64,000 nt of DNA from an uncultured Prevotella sp. (GCA_934183355.1 CAKPST010000001.1:7428-71427); one strand, 5' to 3'. Positions 10,161 to 19,765 are shown, counted from the stretch's first letter. The notes: generated by a model not told the origin, from the sequence alone. Made by a program: numbers and translations.

Positions 10161-12257
10161 GTGAAAAGACCATATTCCCCGATAGCCACTCTGTGTCTGC
10201 TGCTCATCATCGTGCTGGCAGCAGCAAGCTGTGGTGCAGAAAAGAACATGAAGAAGGGCGAGAAATATCTCGCCATAGGCGAATACTACGACGCTGCAAC
10301 ACAGTTTAAGCAGGCTTATTCTAAGACTGCACCCAAGGAGAAGGCCCGCCGTGGACAGATAGCGCTGAAGATAGCCCATTGCAACGAGCGCATCAATGCC
10401 ACACAGAAGTCGATGGCTGCCTATGCCAATGCCATTAGATATGGACAAGCCTCAACGCTCGACCGCCTGGCTTATGCAAGGCAGTTGCTCAAGAATGGCT
10501 CATACAAACAGGCTGAGGCACAGTTTAGCATCGTCATCGACTCGCTGGATGCCGAGTCGCCAGAGATGATATTGGCACGCAACGGACTAACATCGGCACA
10601 GAAGGCGCCACAATGGAAGGCAGATGGCTCCAGGTACAAGGTGAGACGTATGGATGTGTTCAACTCAAGGCGCGACGACTACTCGCCAGTGCTTGCCGGC
10701 GACCAGTATGAATACCTCTACTTCACATCCACACGCAACGACGCACAGGGCAACGAACTGAGTGGCATCACCGGTGCCAAGCCTGCCGACATATTTGTGT
10801 CGGAGAAGGACGACAAGGGGCATTGGTCGAAACCCGAAGCTGTGACGGGTGGAGTGAACACCGACTACGACGAGGGAGCATGCTCGCTGTCGCCCGATCA
10901 GCGCACGATGTATCTCACACAGTGTGTCACCGACCCTTCGTATCCTCGTTATGCACAGATAGTGACTTCGGCACGTGCAGACGCTGCATGGGGCAAGGCT
11001 ACCGAACTGAAAATCACTGGCGACACGCTCTCAAGCTATGCCCACCCTGCGGTGTCGCCTGATGGCGAGTGGCTATACTTTGTGTCGGACATGCCAGGCG
11101 GAATGGGAGGCATGGATATTTGGCGAGCACGCATCACAGCAGCCGGACTTGGCGGTGTGGAGAATCTAGGTGAGCCTATTAATACTCCGGGTAACGAGAT
11201 GTTTCCGACGTTTCGTCCCAATGGCGACCTCTATTTCTCAAGCGACGGTCATCCCGGCATGGGCGGACTCGACATATTCATAGCTACTGTTGGCAAGAAT
11301 GGCAAGTATAAGATAGAACATCCGGGTTATCCACTCAACTCGCAAGCCGACGACTTCGGCATGACATTTGAGGGAGTGCACAACCGCGGATACTTCTCGT
11401 CCAACCGCAATGATGGTCGTGGATGGGATCATATCTACAGCTTTGAGAATCCTGAGATAATACAGAGTGTCAAGGGATGGGTGTATGAGCAGGACGGCTA
11501 TGAGCTGCCTTCGGCTCTGGTCTACCTCATAGGTTCGGATGGAACCAACGAGAAAATCAATGTCAAGGGCGACGGTTCGTTTGAACGACGACTCACTCCG
11601 GGCACCGACTACATCTTCCTTGCTACTTGCAAGGGATTTCTCAATCACAAGGAGGAGCTACAGATAAATGTGAAGGACTGCGACGAGTCGCACGAGCATG
11701 TGCTGCAATTCCCACTTGCATCGATAACAGCGCCTGTCTTAATAGACAACATCTTCTACGACTTCGACCGTGCCACACTTCGACCCGAATCGGAGAAGGC
11801 TCTCGACGAACTCGTAAGACTGCTCAACGAGAATCCGAATGTGACTATCGAACTGTCTGCCCACTGCGACTATAAGGGTTCGGCAGAATACAACAAGGGA
11901 TTGTCGCAGCGCCGTGCCGAGTCGGTAGTGGCTTATCTCACAGCCAAGGGCATCTCACGCGACCGCCTGTCGCCCGTTGGCTATGGCAAGGAGAAGCCAA
12001 AGGTGGTGCGCAAGAAGCTCACCGAGAAATATACGTGGCTGAAGGAGAACGACGTATTGTCGGAAGAATACATCATGAAACTCGACAAGGACAAGCAGGA
12101 GATTTGCAACCAGCTGAACCGCCGCACCGAGTTTAGTGTGCTGCGCACTACATACGGCATGTTTGATAAGGACGGCAAACTGAAGGTGAAACCTAAGGAA
12201 ACAAAAAAGCCTTCCTCTGCTGACAAGAATCAGGAGGAAGACTTCTATATAGAATAA
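10161..12257 (+). CDS. PorE-like lipoprotein: TPR, PD40 beta-propeller, CRD fold and OmpA peptidoglycan-binding domain
   Basis: 698 residues from a GTG at 10161. That start gives a clean lipoprotein signal (KRPYSPIATLCLLLIIVLAA, then ASC). The in-frame ATG at 10128 lies directly on a -7-like TAGTTTTT (10119-10126), so it is unlikely. The order is TPR-like helices (about 25-155), WD40/PD40 propeller blades (about 180-415; repeated SPDGEWLYFVSD and FRPNGDLYFSSD), a carboxypeptidase-regulatory-like domain (about 430-500), and OmpA C-terminal domain (about 525-645; NIFYDFDRATLRPES, ELSAHCDYKGSAEYNKGLSQ). This is the architecture of PorE, the T9SS component tied to peptidoglycan. T9SS cargo elsewhere in the window supports that role. 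Confidence 0.85.
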   Translation: MKRPYSPIATLCLLLIIVLAAASCGAEKNMKKGEKYLAIGEYYDAATQFKQAYSKTAPKEKARRGQIALKIAHCNERINATQKSMAAYANAIRYGQASTLDRLAYARQLLKNGSYKQAEAQFSIVIDSLDAESPEMILARNGLTSAQKAPQWKADGSRYKVRRMDVFNSRRDDYSPVLAGDQYEYLYFTSTRNDAQGNELSGITGAKPADIFVSEKDDKGHWSKPEAVTGGVNTDYDEGACSLSPDQRTMYLTQCVTDPSYPRYAQIVTSARADAAWGKATELKITGDTLSSYAHPAVSPDGEWLYFVSDMPGGMGGMDIWRARITAAGLGGVENLGEPINTPGNEMFPTFRPNGDLYFSSDGHPGMGGLDIFIATVGKNGKYKIEHPGYPLNSQADDFGMTFEGVHNRGYFSSNRNDGRGWDHIYSFENPEIIQSVKGWVYEQDGYELPSALVYLIGSDGTNEKINVKGDGSFERRLTPGTDYIFLATCKGFLNHKEELQINVKDCDESHEHVLQFPLASITAPVLIDNIFYDFDRATLRPESEKALDELVRLLNENPNVTIELSAHCDYKGSAEYNKGLSQRRAESVVAYLTAKGISRDRLSPVGYGKEKPKVVRKKLTEKYTWLKENDVLSEEYIMKLDKDKQEICNQLNRRTEFSVLRTTYGMFDKDGKLKVKPKETKKPSSADKNQEEDFYIE

Positions 12258-12269
12258 AGGTTGAAGTTG

Positions 12270-12701
12270 CTAAATTCTCTTTTGCGATTCCCAAAAGTCG
12301 TACAACGCAACACAACTCAACACCCATACAGAGAGCACAATCGTAAGCACGGTTGTGCTCATTGTGTTTGTTTGTGGCAGCAACGATTCGAGTGATAGGC
12401 GGGGGATGTTTTCGTTTGCCAATGACGTGAGACATGCCGCAACATTGCCCAGACAACTGCGCACCACTTGCACTCCATCATTGACGAAGAACGCAACGAC
12501 ACAAACCGCCATGCCCACAATAGTCCACACATTATACCAGAATCTACTGCGTGCAGGCATCTCCTCGTACACTCGTTGCATGACACGACTTGAGAATCCT
12601 CTGTCGGCAACATGCATACGCACACTGTCGGCGAAGAAGCTGCGGAGCAGTTCTTCGTCGACACTACCATTATTGCTTATCAAATTCTTATCGTCCTTCA
12701 T
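12270..12701 (-). CDS. Small membrane protein downstream of ECF sigma factor, possible anti-sigma factor (DUF5056-like)
   Basis: 143 residues. A soluble N-terminus (about 1-50, DEELLRSFFADS) is followed by two predicted membrane helices (about 56-76 and 116-136), with a short basic C-terminal tail. It starts 32 bp after the ECF sigma gene on the same strand, the usual place for a membrane anti-sigma factor. The anti-sigma role is inferred from position and topology; no zinc-binding HxxxCxxC motif is present. The gene ends 12 bp from the end of the convergent OmpA-family gene. Confidence 0.75.
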   Translation of the reverse strand: MKDDKNLISNNGSVDEELLRSFFADSVRMHVADRGFSSRVMQRVYEEMPARSRFWYNVWTIVGMAVCVVAFFVNDGVQVVRSCLGNVAACLTSLANENIPRLSLESLLPQTNTMSTTVLTIVLSVWVLSCVALYDFWESQKRI

Positions 12702-12733
12702 AAGGTCTTATCTTTAAAGTAATCTGAATTTCT

Positions 12734-13273
12734 TTATCTGTTATATCCATTCTTGCGTAGAAAGGCAGTCAACTTCTCCTTGCCCCTGAACAGATGCGAC
12801 TTGACAGTGCCTGGCGCCATGCCCGTTATCTCGGCTATCTTGTCTATGGGATAGCCGTCGACGAGTTGCAGAGTGACGCATGTGCGCTCCTTGTCGCCGA
12901 GCCTTCGCAGTGCGTCGTATACATCAAGGCGCATGTTGTCGTCGGTATTGGTGGAGTTGGTGCGTATGGCATCCGATGAGTCGATGTCGTCGGTGGGACG
13001 CAGACGTCGGTGATAGTCGTAGAGCACATTGCATGCTATGCGATAGAGCCATGTAGAGAACGCCGCCTGACCGCGAAACTTCGATATATTGACGTAAGCC
13101 TTGACGAAGGTGTCCTGTGCAAGGTCGTCGCTCAGCTGCGTGTCTCCCAGTGTCTGATGAAGGAAGAAACGTCGTATAGGCGACTGATATTTCACAACAA
13201 GACGGTCGAAAGCCGCCCTGTTATGAAACTCAGTCACCTGAGAGACAAGAGAGAGATCGTTGTTTTCCTTCAT
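12734..13273 (-). CDS. ECF-type RNA polymerase sigma factor
   Basis: 179 residues, typical length. Region 2 is complete (DDLAQDTFVKAYVNISKFRG then AFSTWLYRIACNVLYDYHRR). Region 4 reads LGDKERTCVTLQLVDGYPID with KIAEITGMAPGTVKSHLFRG as its helix-turn-helix. It likely directs transcription of an extracytoplasmic-stress or carbohydrate regulon. It lies between a membrane-protein gene upstream and the putative anti-sigma gene downstream. A 15-bp palindrome (13284-13298) sits 11 bp before the start codon. Confidence 0.9.
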   Translation of the reverse strand: MKENNDLSLVSQVTEFHNRAAFDRLVVKYQSPIRRFFLHQTLGDTQLSDDLAQDTFVKAYVNISKFRGQAAFSTWLYRIACNVLYDYHRRLRPTDDIDSSDAIRTNSTNTDDNMRLDVYDALRRLGDKERTCVTLQLVDGYPIDKIAEITGMAPGTVKSHLFRGKEKLTAFLRKNGYNR

Positions 13274-13283
13274 ATATTATATA

Positions 13284-13298
13284 GACGCACCGTGCGTC
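13284..13298. promoter_or_regulatory. 15-bp palindrome upstream of the ECF sigma gene
   Basis: GACGCAC, one centre base, GTGCGTC: a perfect dyad between the stop of the upstream membrane-protein gene and the sigma start. It could be an operator or an RNA hairpin limiting translation. There is no T-run, so it is not a terminator. Confidence 0.35.
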
Positions 13299-13323
13299 CT
13301 GTTTGCTACAAAAAAACTATTAT

Positions 13324-14079
13324 TTATTCTTTTTTATCATCTTCATCCCCAAACTTAAGGTCGGAGATGTCTGTGCCGAAGCCATTAAAATTGTCTTCGT
13401 CGTCGTCTTTCTTTTTTCTTCCGAAGCTGCTGTTATAGTTGTATCTCACCATGAACATCTGTCCTACACCCAGACATGCTACGAGTCCGCCTATGCCAAC
13501 AAGCGGGTCGGCACCGAGAAACCAGAAGAAGAGCATGAGTCCGACACCCAATGACACATTCCTGACACCACGTCGCCACATATAGTCGGGCGACTTCTTG
13601 CTGAGTGGCATCTGTTCGTCGGTGAGTGGCTGTCCCTGTTCCATCGCTTTCTCAGCCAAACGCACACGGTCGTTGTGCTTGTTTACAAAGTAGCGAATGA
13701 TGAGCAGCACTATAATCAGTGGCATAAATAGGAACGCCAAAACCAAGAGGATGAACAATATAGTGAACAGTCCGCCCCACACGCTCGACGAGAATACATA
13801 GCCAAACCACGAGAATGGGTCGCTGAAACGCCCTGGACTGAAGCGGTTGCTGTCGTCAACAGAGTCGTTGGGGGCAGCGGCATAAGCGCTTTCAATAGTG
13901 TCGGCTGCCACCGACGACGTGTCGCTGAACGCCTCAATGCCTTCGTCGGCATTGTTTGTAGGCTTAGATTGTGAGGCTACCTGCTCTGTGCGCGGTGTGT
14001 GTCGATGACGCTGTGCGCTTGATGGGGTAGAGTTGGCGAGTGCGAGTAGCACTGCCATAGACAGAAGTATCTTTTTCAT
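13324..14079 (-). CDS. Hypothetical membrane protein with signal peptide and charged tail
   Basis: 251 residues. Signal peptide (1-22, ending SSA), then a low-complexity Ser/Thr/Asp-rich segment (about 25-85). A strong hydrophobic stretch follows (about 100-130: SVWGGLFTILFILLVLAFLF and onward), then a basic/acidic loop, a second hydrophobic pair (about 175-215) and a C-terminal Lys/Asp-rich tail. It resembles DUF6249-type Bacteroidetes membrane proteins, but I do not recognise a function. It is the first gene of a three-gene minus-strand group with the ECF sigma factor and the small membrane protein, so it may belong to that signalling unit. Confidence 0.75.
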   Translation of the reverse strand: MKKILLSMAVLLALANSTPSSAQRHRHTPRTEQVASQSKPTNNADEGIEAFSDTSSVAADTIESAYAAAPNDSVDDSNRFSPGRFSDPFSWFGYVFSSSVWGGLFTILFILLVLAFLFMPLIIVLLIIRYFVNKHNDRVRLAEKAMEQGQPLTDEQMPLSKKSPDYMWRRGVRNVSLGVGLMLFFWFLGADPLVGIGGLVACLGVGQMFMVRYNYNSSFGRKKKDDDEDNFNGFGTDISDLKFGDEDDKKE

Positions 14080-14195
14080 TGTTTGTATGTTTTTATTAGT
14101 TGTTCTACATACTTGTTTTTATTGATTTCTGATAGTATGACGAACGAAGAACAAAGAAAGTTGCAAACGATGTGAAGAAAAACACAGAAAAGAAG

Positions 14196-14203
14196 TATTT
14201 TTG
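14196..14203 (+). promoter_or_regulatory. -7 element of the sodium:solute symporter gene
   Basis: TATTTTTG, with a weak TGTG 21 bp upstream (14171-14174). It lies downstream of the in-frame GTG at 14172, so translation must start later, at 14235. Confidence 0.5.
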
Positions 14204-14234
14204 CACCCTAATATCAAATAAAAGAAGTAAAAAG

Positions 14235-15674
14235 ATGATTATTCTCATTACCGTTGCCGCCTATTTTGCGGCACTCATGCTCTTCAGTAGGTTGACTGCA
14301 CGACGTGGCGCCGACAACCAGACTTTCTTCAGAGCCAACCGACGTTCGCCGTGGTACATGGTGGCTTTCGGTATGGTGGGCGCTTCGATATCAGGTATAA
14401 CGTTTGTCAGCGTGCCAGGCATGACAATGCGCACAGACATGACCTATATACAGACGTGCATAGGATTTATTTTGGGCTACTTTGCGATAGCATTCGTATT
14501 GCTGCCCGTCTATTATAAGCTCAATCTCACCACTATATATACCTATCTGAAGCAACGACTCGGCGAGCGTTCGTATCAGACGGGAGCGTGGTTTTTCCTG
14601 ATTTCCAAGATGACTGGAGCCGCTGTGCGCTTCTATGTAGTGTGCATCATTCTGCAACGTTTTGTGCTTGACACCGTTGGAGTGCCTTTCCCAGTGACGG
14701 TAGTGGGCATGGTGGCGCTGATATGGCTATACACACGGCGTGGCGGCATAAAGACATTGGTGTGGACCGACACCTTCCAGACCACGTGTATGTTTGCTGC
14801 CCTTATACTTATAATATATAATGTGATGGGCGAACTGGGCTTGTCTCTGCCCGAAGCAGTTCATGCCATAGCTACAGATGCACACAGCCGAATGTTTGTA
14901 TGGGACGACTGGGTGAGCACACAGAACTTCTGGAAGCAACTGTTAAGTGGAGCTTTCATAGCCATTGTGATGACCGGACTCGACCAAGACATGATGCAAA
15001 AGAACCTGACATGCCGCACTCTTCGCGAAGCACAGAAGGATGTCTGCACGTATGGTTTTGCATTTGTGCCAGCCAACCTGCTGTTTATGGCACTCGGCAT
15101 ACTGCTCATGCAACTCGCTCAGCGCGAGGGAATAGCCTTGCCACAAAGCGGAGACGAGCTGCTGCCCATGTTTGCAGCGACAGGAGAGCTTGGCACAGCG
15201 GTGACAGTGCTGTTCACCATAGGAATCGTGGCTGCTTCGTTCTCAAGCGCCGACTCGGCACTGACGGCACTCACCACAAGCTACTGCGTAGACATACGCC
15301 AACGCGAAGGCGACGAACGTCTCAGACATAGAGCACACATGGGTATAGCCATAGTGTTTGTCATGTTCATACTGCTATTCCGCATGCTTAATTCGACAAG
15401 TGTTATCGATGCCATCTACATCCTGTGTTCATATACATATGGTCCGTTGCTCGGACTCTTTGCTTTCGGACTCTTCACACGTCGCATGCCCAAGGACACG
15501 CTCGTGCCATACATCGCTGTTGCCTCGCCAATGATATGCTTCGCTCTCGACACAGCGGCACAGAATTTGTGGGGATATAAGTTCGGATATGAGCTGCTAA
15601 TGCTCAACGGTATGCTGACATTTGCCGGATTATTGGCAACATCCAAGGCTTCAGCAGCGCATGAGCGTAGATGA
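14235..15674 (+). CDS. Sodium:solute symporter (SSS/SLC5 family)
   Basis: 479 residues with about 13 membrane helices. Family hallmarks include FRANRRSPWYMVAFGMVGAS, ISGITFVSVPG and the helix-8 segment IVAASFSSADSALTALTTSY. It would import an unidentified sugar, sialic acid, vitamin or organic acid with Na+. The ATG at 14235 places the first helix at the extreme N-terminus as usual and follows the -7 element. A longer frame from a GTG at 14172 is rejected. An AraC regulator lies 370 bp downstream on the same strand; a functional link is possible but not shown. Confidence 0.9.
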   Translation: MIILITVAAYFAALMLFSRLTARRGADNQTFFRANRRSPWYMVAFGMVGASISGITFVSVPGMTMRTDMTYIQTCIGFILGYFAIAFVLLPVYYKLNLTTIYTYLKQRLGERSYQTGAWFFLISKMTGAAVRFYVVCIILQRFVLDTVGVPFPVTVVGMVALIWLYTRRGGIKTLVWTDTFQTTCMFAALILIIYNVMGELGLSLPEAVHAIATDAHSRMFVWDDWVSTQNFWKQLLSGAFIAIVMTGLDQDMMQKNLTCRTLREAQKDVCTYGFAFVPANLLFMALGILLMQLAQREGIALPQSGDELLPMFAATGELGTAVTVLFTIGIVAASFSSADSALTALTTSYCVDIRQREGDERLRHRAHMGIAIVFVMFILLFRMLNSTSVIDAIYILCSYTYGPLLGLFAFGLFTRRMPKDTLVPYIAVASPMICFALDTAAQNLWGYKFGYELLMLNGMLTFAGLLATSKASAAHERR

Positions 15675-15735
15675 AACCATAGTAGGTAGCATGAATTGAA
15701 AGTGTAAGAAAAACGATTAACGATAATAAGTCTTA

Positions 15736-15779
15736 AATTGTGCTTTTTCTTTTAGGCTAAAAAAAGAAAAAGCACAATT
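15736..15779. repeat. Long perfect inverted repeat after the symporter gene
   Basis: 18-bp perfect arms (15736-15753 and 15762-15779) around 8 bp. The arms are T/A-rich (TGCTTTTTCTTTT type). It may end symporter transcription, although no T-run follows the stem. The 366-bp gap 15675-16041 holds this, a second hairpin at 15787-15819 and the AraC promoter. Confidence 0.65.
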
Positions 15780-15786
15780 ATGGAAT

Positions 15787-15819
15787 AAACTGCAAAATAC
15801 GTGATAGAAGTTGCAGTTT
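15787..15819. repeat. Second inverted repeat upstream of the AraC gene
   Basis: AAACTGCAA (15787-15795) pairs with TTGCAGTTT (15811-15819) across a 15-base loop, directly after the longer repeat. Confidence 0.5.
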
Positions 15820-15919
15820 TCGTGCACAAACGTGAAAATAATGGTTTAAACTGATTATTAAAACGATGCAACTAAAACTTTTTTAACGTTAAAACAATAA
15901 ATATCTCAATTAATAATCG

Positions 15920-15927
15920 TATATTTG
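15920..15927 (+). promoter_or_regulatory. -7 element of the AraC-family regulator gene
   Basis: TATATTTG without a matching -33 TTTG, which may mean that an activator is needed. It predicts a leader of about 105 nt. Confidence 0.4.
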
Positions 15928-16041
15928 CAGATGCGAAACTAAAGATGGCAAGAAAGAGAGTTAAAGCAATTACGACATTAAAGAATAATCAATTTAATGG
16001 TAACACAATAATAACAACGATAATTTTAGCATTACTACAAT

Positions 16042-16923
16042 ATGGATTTGTATAAGTTTGAATATAAAAGGATGAAGCCGATGGAGCAATTACCGCTTCA
16101 CCGTCAAGACTCATGGGAGCTGACATACATTGTATTCGGCAAAGGTACTCGCATACTCGGCGACTCTGAGACAGAGTTTTCCGAGGGCAGTCTTGCGTTC
16201 ATACCTCCACATATACCCCATTGCTGGCGTTTTGACAATGGTCACACCGATGCCGATGGATGCATCGCACATTTCACACTGACATTCAAGACCGAGTTTA
16301 TTGACAGATGCGTAAGCTCATTCCCCGAATTGACAGAGCGTCTTGAGACCGTGAAGTCTATTTCATCAGCATTACAGTTCGACCCCGATACCACAACCAT
16401 CATCGCCGACACACTGCGCAAGATGTCTACCGAGGAGGAGTCGGAGCTGTTGCCATTCGTATTCCGCCTGCTGTTGCTCCTGTCAAAACGAGAGCGCAAT
16501 GCCACAGTTGTGGGACGATTCTCGGAGACCGACCGCACATCAGAGCGCATTAACAAGGTGAAGGAATTCACACAGTCGCACTATGCACGCACTATCACCA
16601 TCGACATGATAGCCGAGCATGTGGGCATGAACCGTTCGTCGTTCTGCACATTCTTCAAGAAAGCCACAGGACAGACATACATCACCTATCTCAACAAGCT
16701 GCGCGTAGACCGTGCCTGCTTCTTATTGCGTCAGGGCAAGTTCAATGTGACTGAGGTTTGCTACATGGTGGGATTCAATGATGTGCCATATTTCAACCGT
16801 TGCTTCAAGAACAACCGTGGTATGTCGCCCAAGGAGTATACCGAAGGCGTAGTGACCAAACGGCAGATAGTCAGCGACCGCCAGATAATCTCTGACACAC
16901 GCAACAAGCAGCAGCGTTCTTAA
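16042..16923 (+). CDS. AraC-family transcriptional regulator with cupin-like sensor domain
   Basis: 293 residues. The N-terminal half is a cupin-like ligand domain (LPLHRQDSWELTYIVFGKGT, then FIPPHIPHCWRFDNG). The C-terminal 100 residues hold two helix-turn-helix motifs. The first is ITIDMIAEHVGMNRSSFCTF. The second begins FNVTEVCYMVGFNDVPYFNR and ends in the hallmark GMSPKEY. It probably responds to a sugar or small molecule. The target may include the symporter upstream, which is inferred only from proximity. Confidence 0.9.
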   Translation: MDLYKFEYKRMKPMEQLPLHRQDSWELTYIVFGKGTRILGDSETEFSEGSLAFIPPHIPHCWRFDNGHTDADGCIAHFTLTFKTEFIDRCVSSFPELTERLETVKSISSALQFDPDTTTIIADTLRKMSTEEESELLPFVFRLLLLLSKRERNATVVGRFSETDRTSERINKVKEFTQSHYARTITIDMIAEHVGMNRSSFCTFFKKATGQTYITYLNKLRVDRACFLLRQGKFNVTEVCYMVGFNDVPYFNRCFKNNRGMSPKEYTEGVVTKRQIVSDRQIISDTRNKQQRS

Positions 16924-16962
16924 CGTTCTTAACACATGGCGCAATAAAGTTGCAGGATATGC

Positions 16963-16993
16963 TTTGCAGTTCAATGCAAATATTGTAACTTTG
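16963..16993 (+). promoter_or_regulatory. Promoter of gpmI
   Basis: TTTG (16963-16966), 19 bp, TAACTTTG (16986-16993): a full consensus match about 45 bp before the start codon. Confidence 0.75.
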
Positions 16994-17037
16994 CACCACA
17001 AAATATAAACATATTACATATAACACATACAAACATT

Positions 17038-18561
17038 ATGGCAAAGAAAGCTTTATTGATGATCCTCGACGGATGGGGCATCGGCCAGCATGGCAAGGGA
17101 GACGTTATCTACAACACACCGACTCCTTATCTTGACTATCTCACAGCTGTTTCAGCTCACTCACAGCTCCTCACATGTGGCGAGGACGTTGGTCTGCCCG
17201 AAGGACAGATGGGCAACTCTGAGGTAGGTCACTTGAACATTGGCGCTGGACGTATCGTTTACCAGGACCTCGTTAAGATCAACCGTGCTTGCAAGGACGG
17301 TTCTATCCTCCAGAACAAGGAAATCGTTAAGGCTTATAGCTACGCTAAAGAGACTGGCAAGAAGCTCCACCTCATGGGCTTGACTTCTACAGGTGGCGTA
17401 CACTCTTCACTCGACCACCTCTTCAAGTTCATCGAGATTGGCAAGGAGTATGGTCTGAATGACGTATACGTACACTGCTTCATGGACGGCCGCGACACCG
17501 ACCCGAAGTCGGGTAAGGGCTTCATCGAGCAGGTTCAGGAGTGCTGCTCAAACAATGGCGCACACATCGCAAGCATCGTTGGTCGCTTCTATGCAATGGA
17601 CCGCGACAAGCGTTGGGAGCGTGTGAAGGAGGCTTACGACCTGCTCGTAGAGGGCAAGGGTAAGCAGGCCGACGACATGGTGAAGGCAATGCAGGAGAGC
17701 TACGATGATGGCGTGACCGACGAGTTCATCCTTCCTATCAACAACTCTACTGTTAACGGCAAGATTGAGGAGGGCGACGTTGTCATCTTCATCAACTACC
17801 GCAACGACCGTGCTAAGGAGCTCACCGAGGTGCTCACACAGAAGGACTACACCGAGGCTGGTATGCACACCATCAAGGACTTGCAGTACTACTGCATGAC
17901 TCCGTACGACGCATCGTTCACAGGCGTAAACATCCTCTTCCCGAAGGAGAACGTAATGAACACTCTCGGCGAATATCTCGCTGCTCAGGGCAAGCGTCAG
18001 CTCCACACTGCTGAGACAGAGAAGTATGCTCACGTTACATTCTTCTTAAACGGTGGCCGTGAGACTCCGTACGAGGGCGAGGATCGCATCCTTGTTCCGT
18101 CACCTAAGGTTGCTACATACGACCTCAAGCCTGAGATGAGCGCTTATGAGGTGAAGGATAAGCTCGTTGGTGCTATCAAGACTCAGGAGTACGACTTCAT
18201 CGTTGTCAACTTCGCTAATGGTGATATGGTAGGTCATACCGGTATCTACAACGCTATTGCCAAGGCTGTTCATGCCATCGACAACTGCGTTAAGGAAGTA
18301 GTTGAGACAGCTAAGGCTAACGACTACGAGACCATCATCATCGCCGACCATGGCAATGCAGACAACGCTATCAACGAGGACGGCACACCTAACACTGCTC
18401 ACTCATTGAACCCAGTTCCGTTCATCTATGTTACAGACAACAACTCTGCAACTGTTAAGGATGGTCGTCTGGCTGACGTTGCTCCTTCTATCCTCCACAT
18501 CATGGGATTGGAGCAGCCTGAGGATATGACAGGTGAGAACCTCATCCAGGACAACAAGTAA
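17038..18561 (+). CDS. gpmI: 2,3-bisphosphoglycerate-independent phosphoglycerate mutase
   Basis: 507 residues, full family length. It interconverts 3- and 2-phosphoglycerate in glycolysis through a phosphoserine intermediate and two metal ions. The N-terminal metal site (LMILDGWG) and the catalytic Ser61 in [17 protein letters not shown] are present. So are [29 protein letters not shown] and the C-terminal metal-binding [10 protein letters not shown] and [10 protein letters not shown]. It is a single-gene unit with a perfect promoter and its own terminator. Codon use is strongly biased, as expected for a highly expressed gene. Confidence 0.97.
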   Translation: MAKKALLMILDGWGIGQHGKGDVIYNTPTPYLDYLTAVSAHSQLLTCGEDVGLPEGQMGNSEVGHLNIGAGRIVYQDLVKINRACKDGSILQNKEIVKAYSYAKETGKKLHLMGLTSTGGVHSSLDHLFKFIEIGKEYGLNDVYVHCFMDGRDTDPKSGKGFIEQVQECCSNNGAHIASIVGRFYAMDRDKRWERVKEAYDLLVEGKGKQADDMVKAMQESYDDGVTDEFILPINNSTVNGKIEEGDVVIFINYRNDRAKELTEVLTQKDYTEAGMHTIKDLQYYCMTPYDASFTGVNILFPKENVMNTLGEYLAAQGKRQLHTAETEKYAHVTFFLNGGRETPYEGEDRILVPSPKVATYDLKPEMSAYEVKDKLVGAIKTQEYDFIVVNFANGDMVGHTGIYNAIAKAVHAIDNCVKEVVETAKANDYETIIIADHGNADNAINEDGTPNTAHSLNPVPFIYVTDNNSATVKDGRLADVAPSILHIMGLEQPEDMTGENLIQDNK

Positions 18562-18610
18562 TTGAAAAGAATCAATAAAGGGTTGACAAGTTGACCCAAC
18601 AAGACTTACA

Positions 18611-18653
18611 AAGCGTGCAACCAATGTATATAATACAAGGCTGCACGCTTTTT
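18611..18653 (+). terminator. Terminator of gpmI
   Basis: AAGCGTGCA (18611-18619) pairs with TGCACGCTT (18642-18650), and the T-run continues to 18653. The loop is long (22 bases). Confidence 0.7.
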
Positions 18654-18706
18654 CTATATTCGATATTCAATTATCTATTAATAAATAGCATCATACCTAA
18701 CAAAGC

Positions 18707-19765
18707 ATGAAATACAAAATCAACATACTGCCACGCACTCTGCACTTCAAACAGCCTGCCGGCACATCACGTGGAGTGTACACAACACGCAAGTCGTGGT
18801 TTGTTGTAGTGGAGGACGACGAGCATCCTGGAGTCAAAGGCATAGGCGAATGTGCTCCGCTGCCCGACCTTAGTTGCGACGCACGTCCCGAATACGAGCA
18901 GACTCTACAGCAACTATGTCGCATGATAGAACTGACAGGCAATGTCAACTACGACATGTTGCGACCTTATCCGTCAATGCTATTTGGACTGGAAACAGCC
19001 CTACTTGACCTCGAACACGGTGGCAATGCCACTCTTTTTGATACTCCATTCACACGCGGCGAAGAAGGCATAACCATCAACGGACTCGTATGGATGGGCA
19101 ATTACGACGAGATGTTGCGTCGTTTGGAGGAGAAGATGAAGGCAGGATTCAGTTGTGTTAAGCTGAAGATTGGAGCCATCGACTTTGCAAAGGAGCTGGA
19201 GCTTGTGCGACATATTCGCGAGGTTTTCGGCAAAGACCAGATTGAATTGCGTGTCGATGCCAATGGCGGATTCTCACCCGCTGAGGCTATGAACCGCCTC
19301 GAACAGCTCGCTCCCTACGACATCCACTCCATCGAACAACCCATACGTCAGCATCAATGGGCAAGTATGGCTGAACTTTGTGCCAACACACCCATACCCA
19401 TTGCGCTCGACGAAGAGCTTATCGGCATCAACATGATTGCCATGAAGCAGGAGATGCTCGACCGCATACGCCCACAATACATCATCCTCAAGCCATCGTT
19501 GCATGGAGGAATGCGTGGCACACGCGAGTGGATTGACCTTGCCAAGGCTCGTGGTATAGGCTCATGGATAACGAGTGCATTGGAGAGCAACATCGGACTT
19601 AATGCCATTGCACAGCTCGCTGCCGACATATACGGTCCTAATATTACCATGCCACAAGGCCTTGGCACAGGACAACTATTCACCGACAATATCCCAATGC
19701 CACTCGAAATACGAGGCGACAAGCTATGGATTAGCGGAGAGTGCCGCCCACACGAAGCCCTTTAG
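18707..19765 (+). CDS. menC: o-Succinylbenzoate synthase (enolase superfamily, MenC-like)
   Basis: 352 residues with the enolase-superfamily fold. The KxK pair is in SCVKLKIGAIDF. The three metal ligands lie in LRVDANGGF, IHSIEQPIR and IALDEELIG, and the opposing lysine is in YIILKPSLHGG. In Bacteroidales this subgroup is usually the dehydration step of menaquinone synthesis; dipeptide (Ala-Glu) epimerase is the alternative. No other men genes are adjacent. Its last 35 bp overlap the convergent GIN-domain gene. Confidence 0.78.
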   Translation: MKYKINILPRTLHFKQPAGTSRGVYTTRKSWFVVVEDDEHPGVKGIGECAPLPDLSCDARPEYEQTLQQLCRMIELTGNVNYDMLRPYPSMLFGLETALLDLEHGGNATLFDTPFTRGEEGITINGLVWMGNYDEMLRRLEEKMKAGFSCVKLKIGAIDFAKELELVRHIREVFGKDQIELRVDANGGFSPAEAMNRLEQLAPYDIHSIEQPIRQHQWASMAELCANTPIPIALDEELIGINMIAMKQEMLDRIRPQYIILKPSLHGGMRGTREWIDLAKARGIGSWITSALESNIGLNAIAQLAADIYGPNITMPQGLGTGQLFTDNIPMPLEIRGDKLWISGECRPHEAL

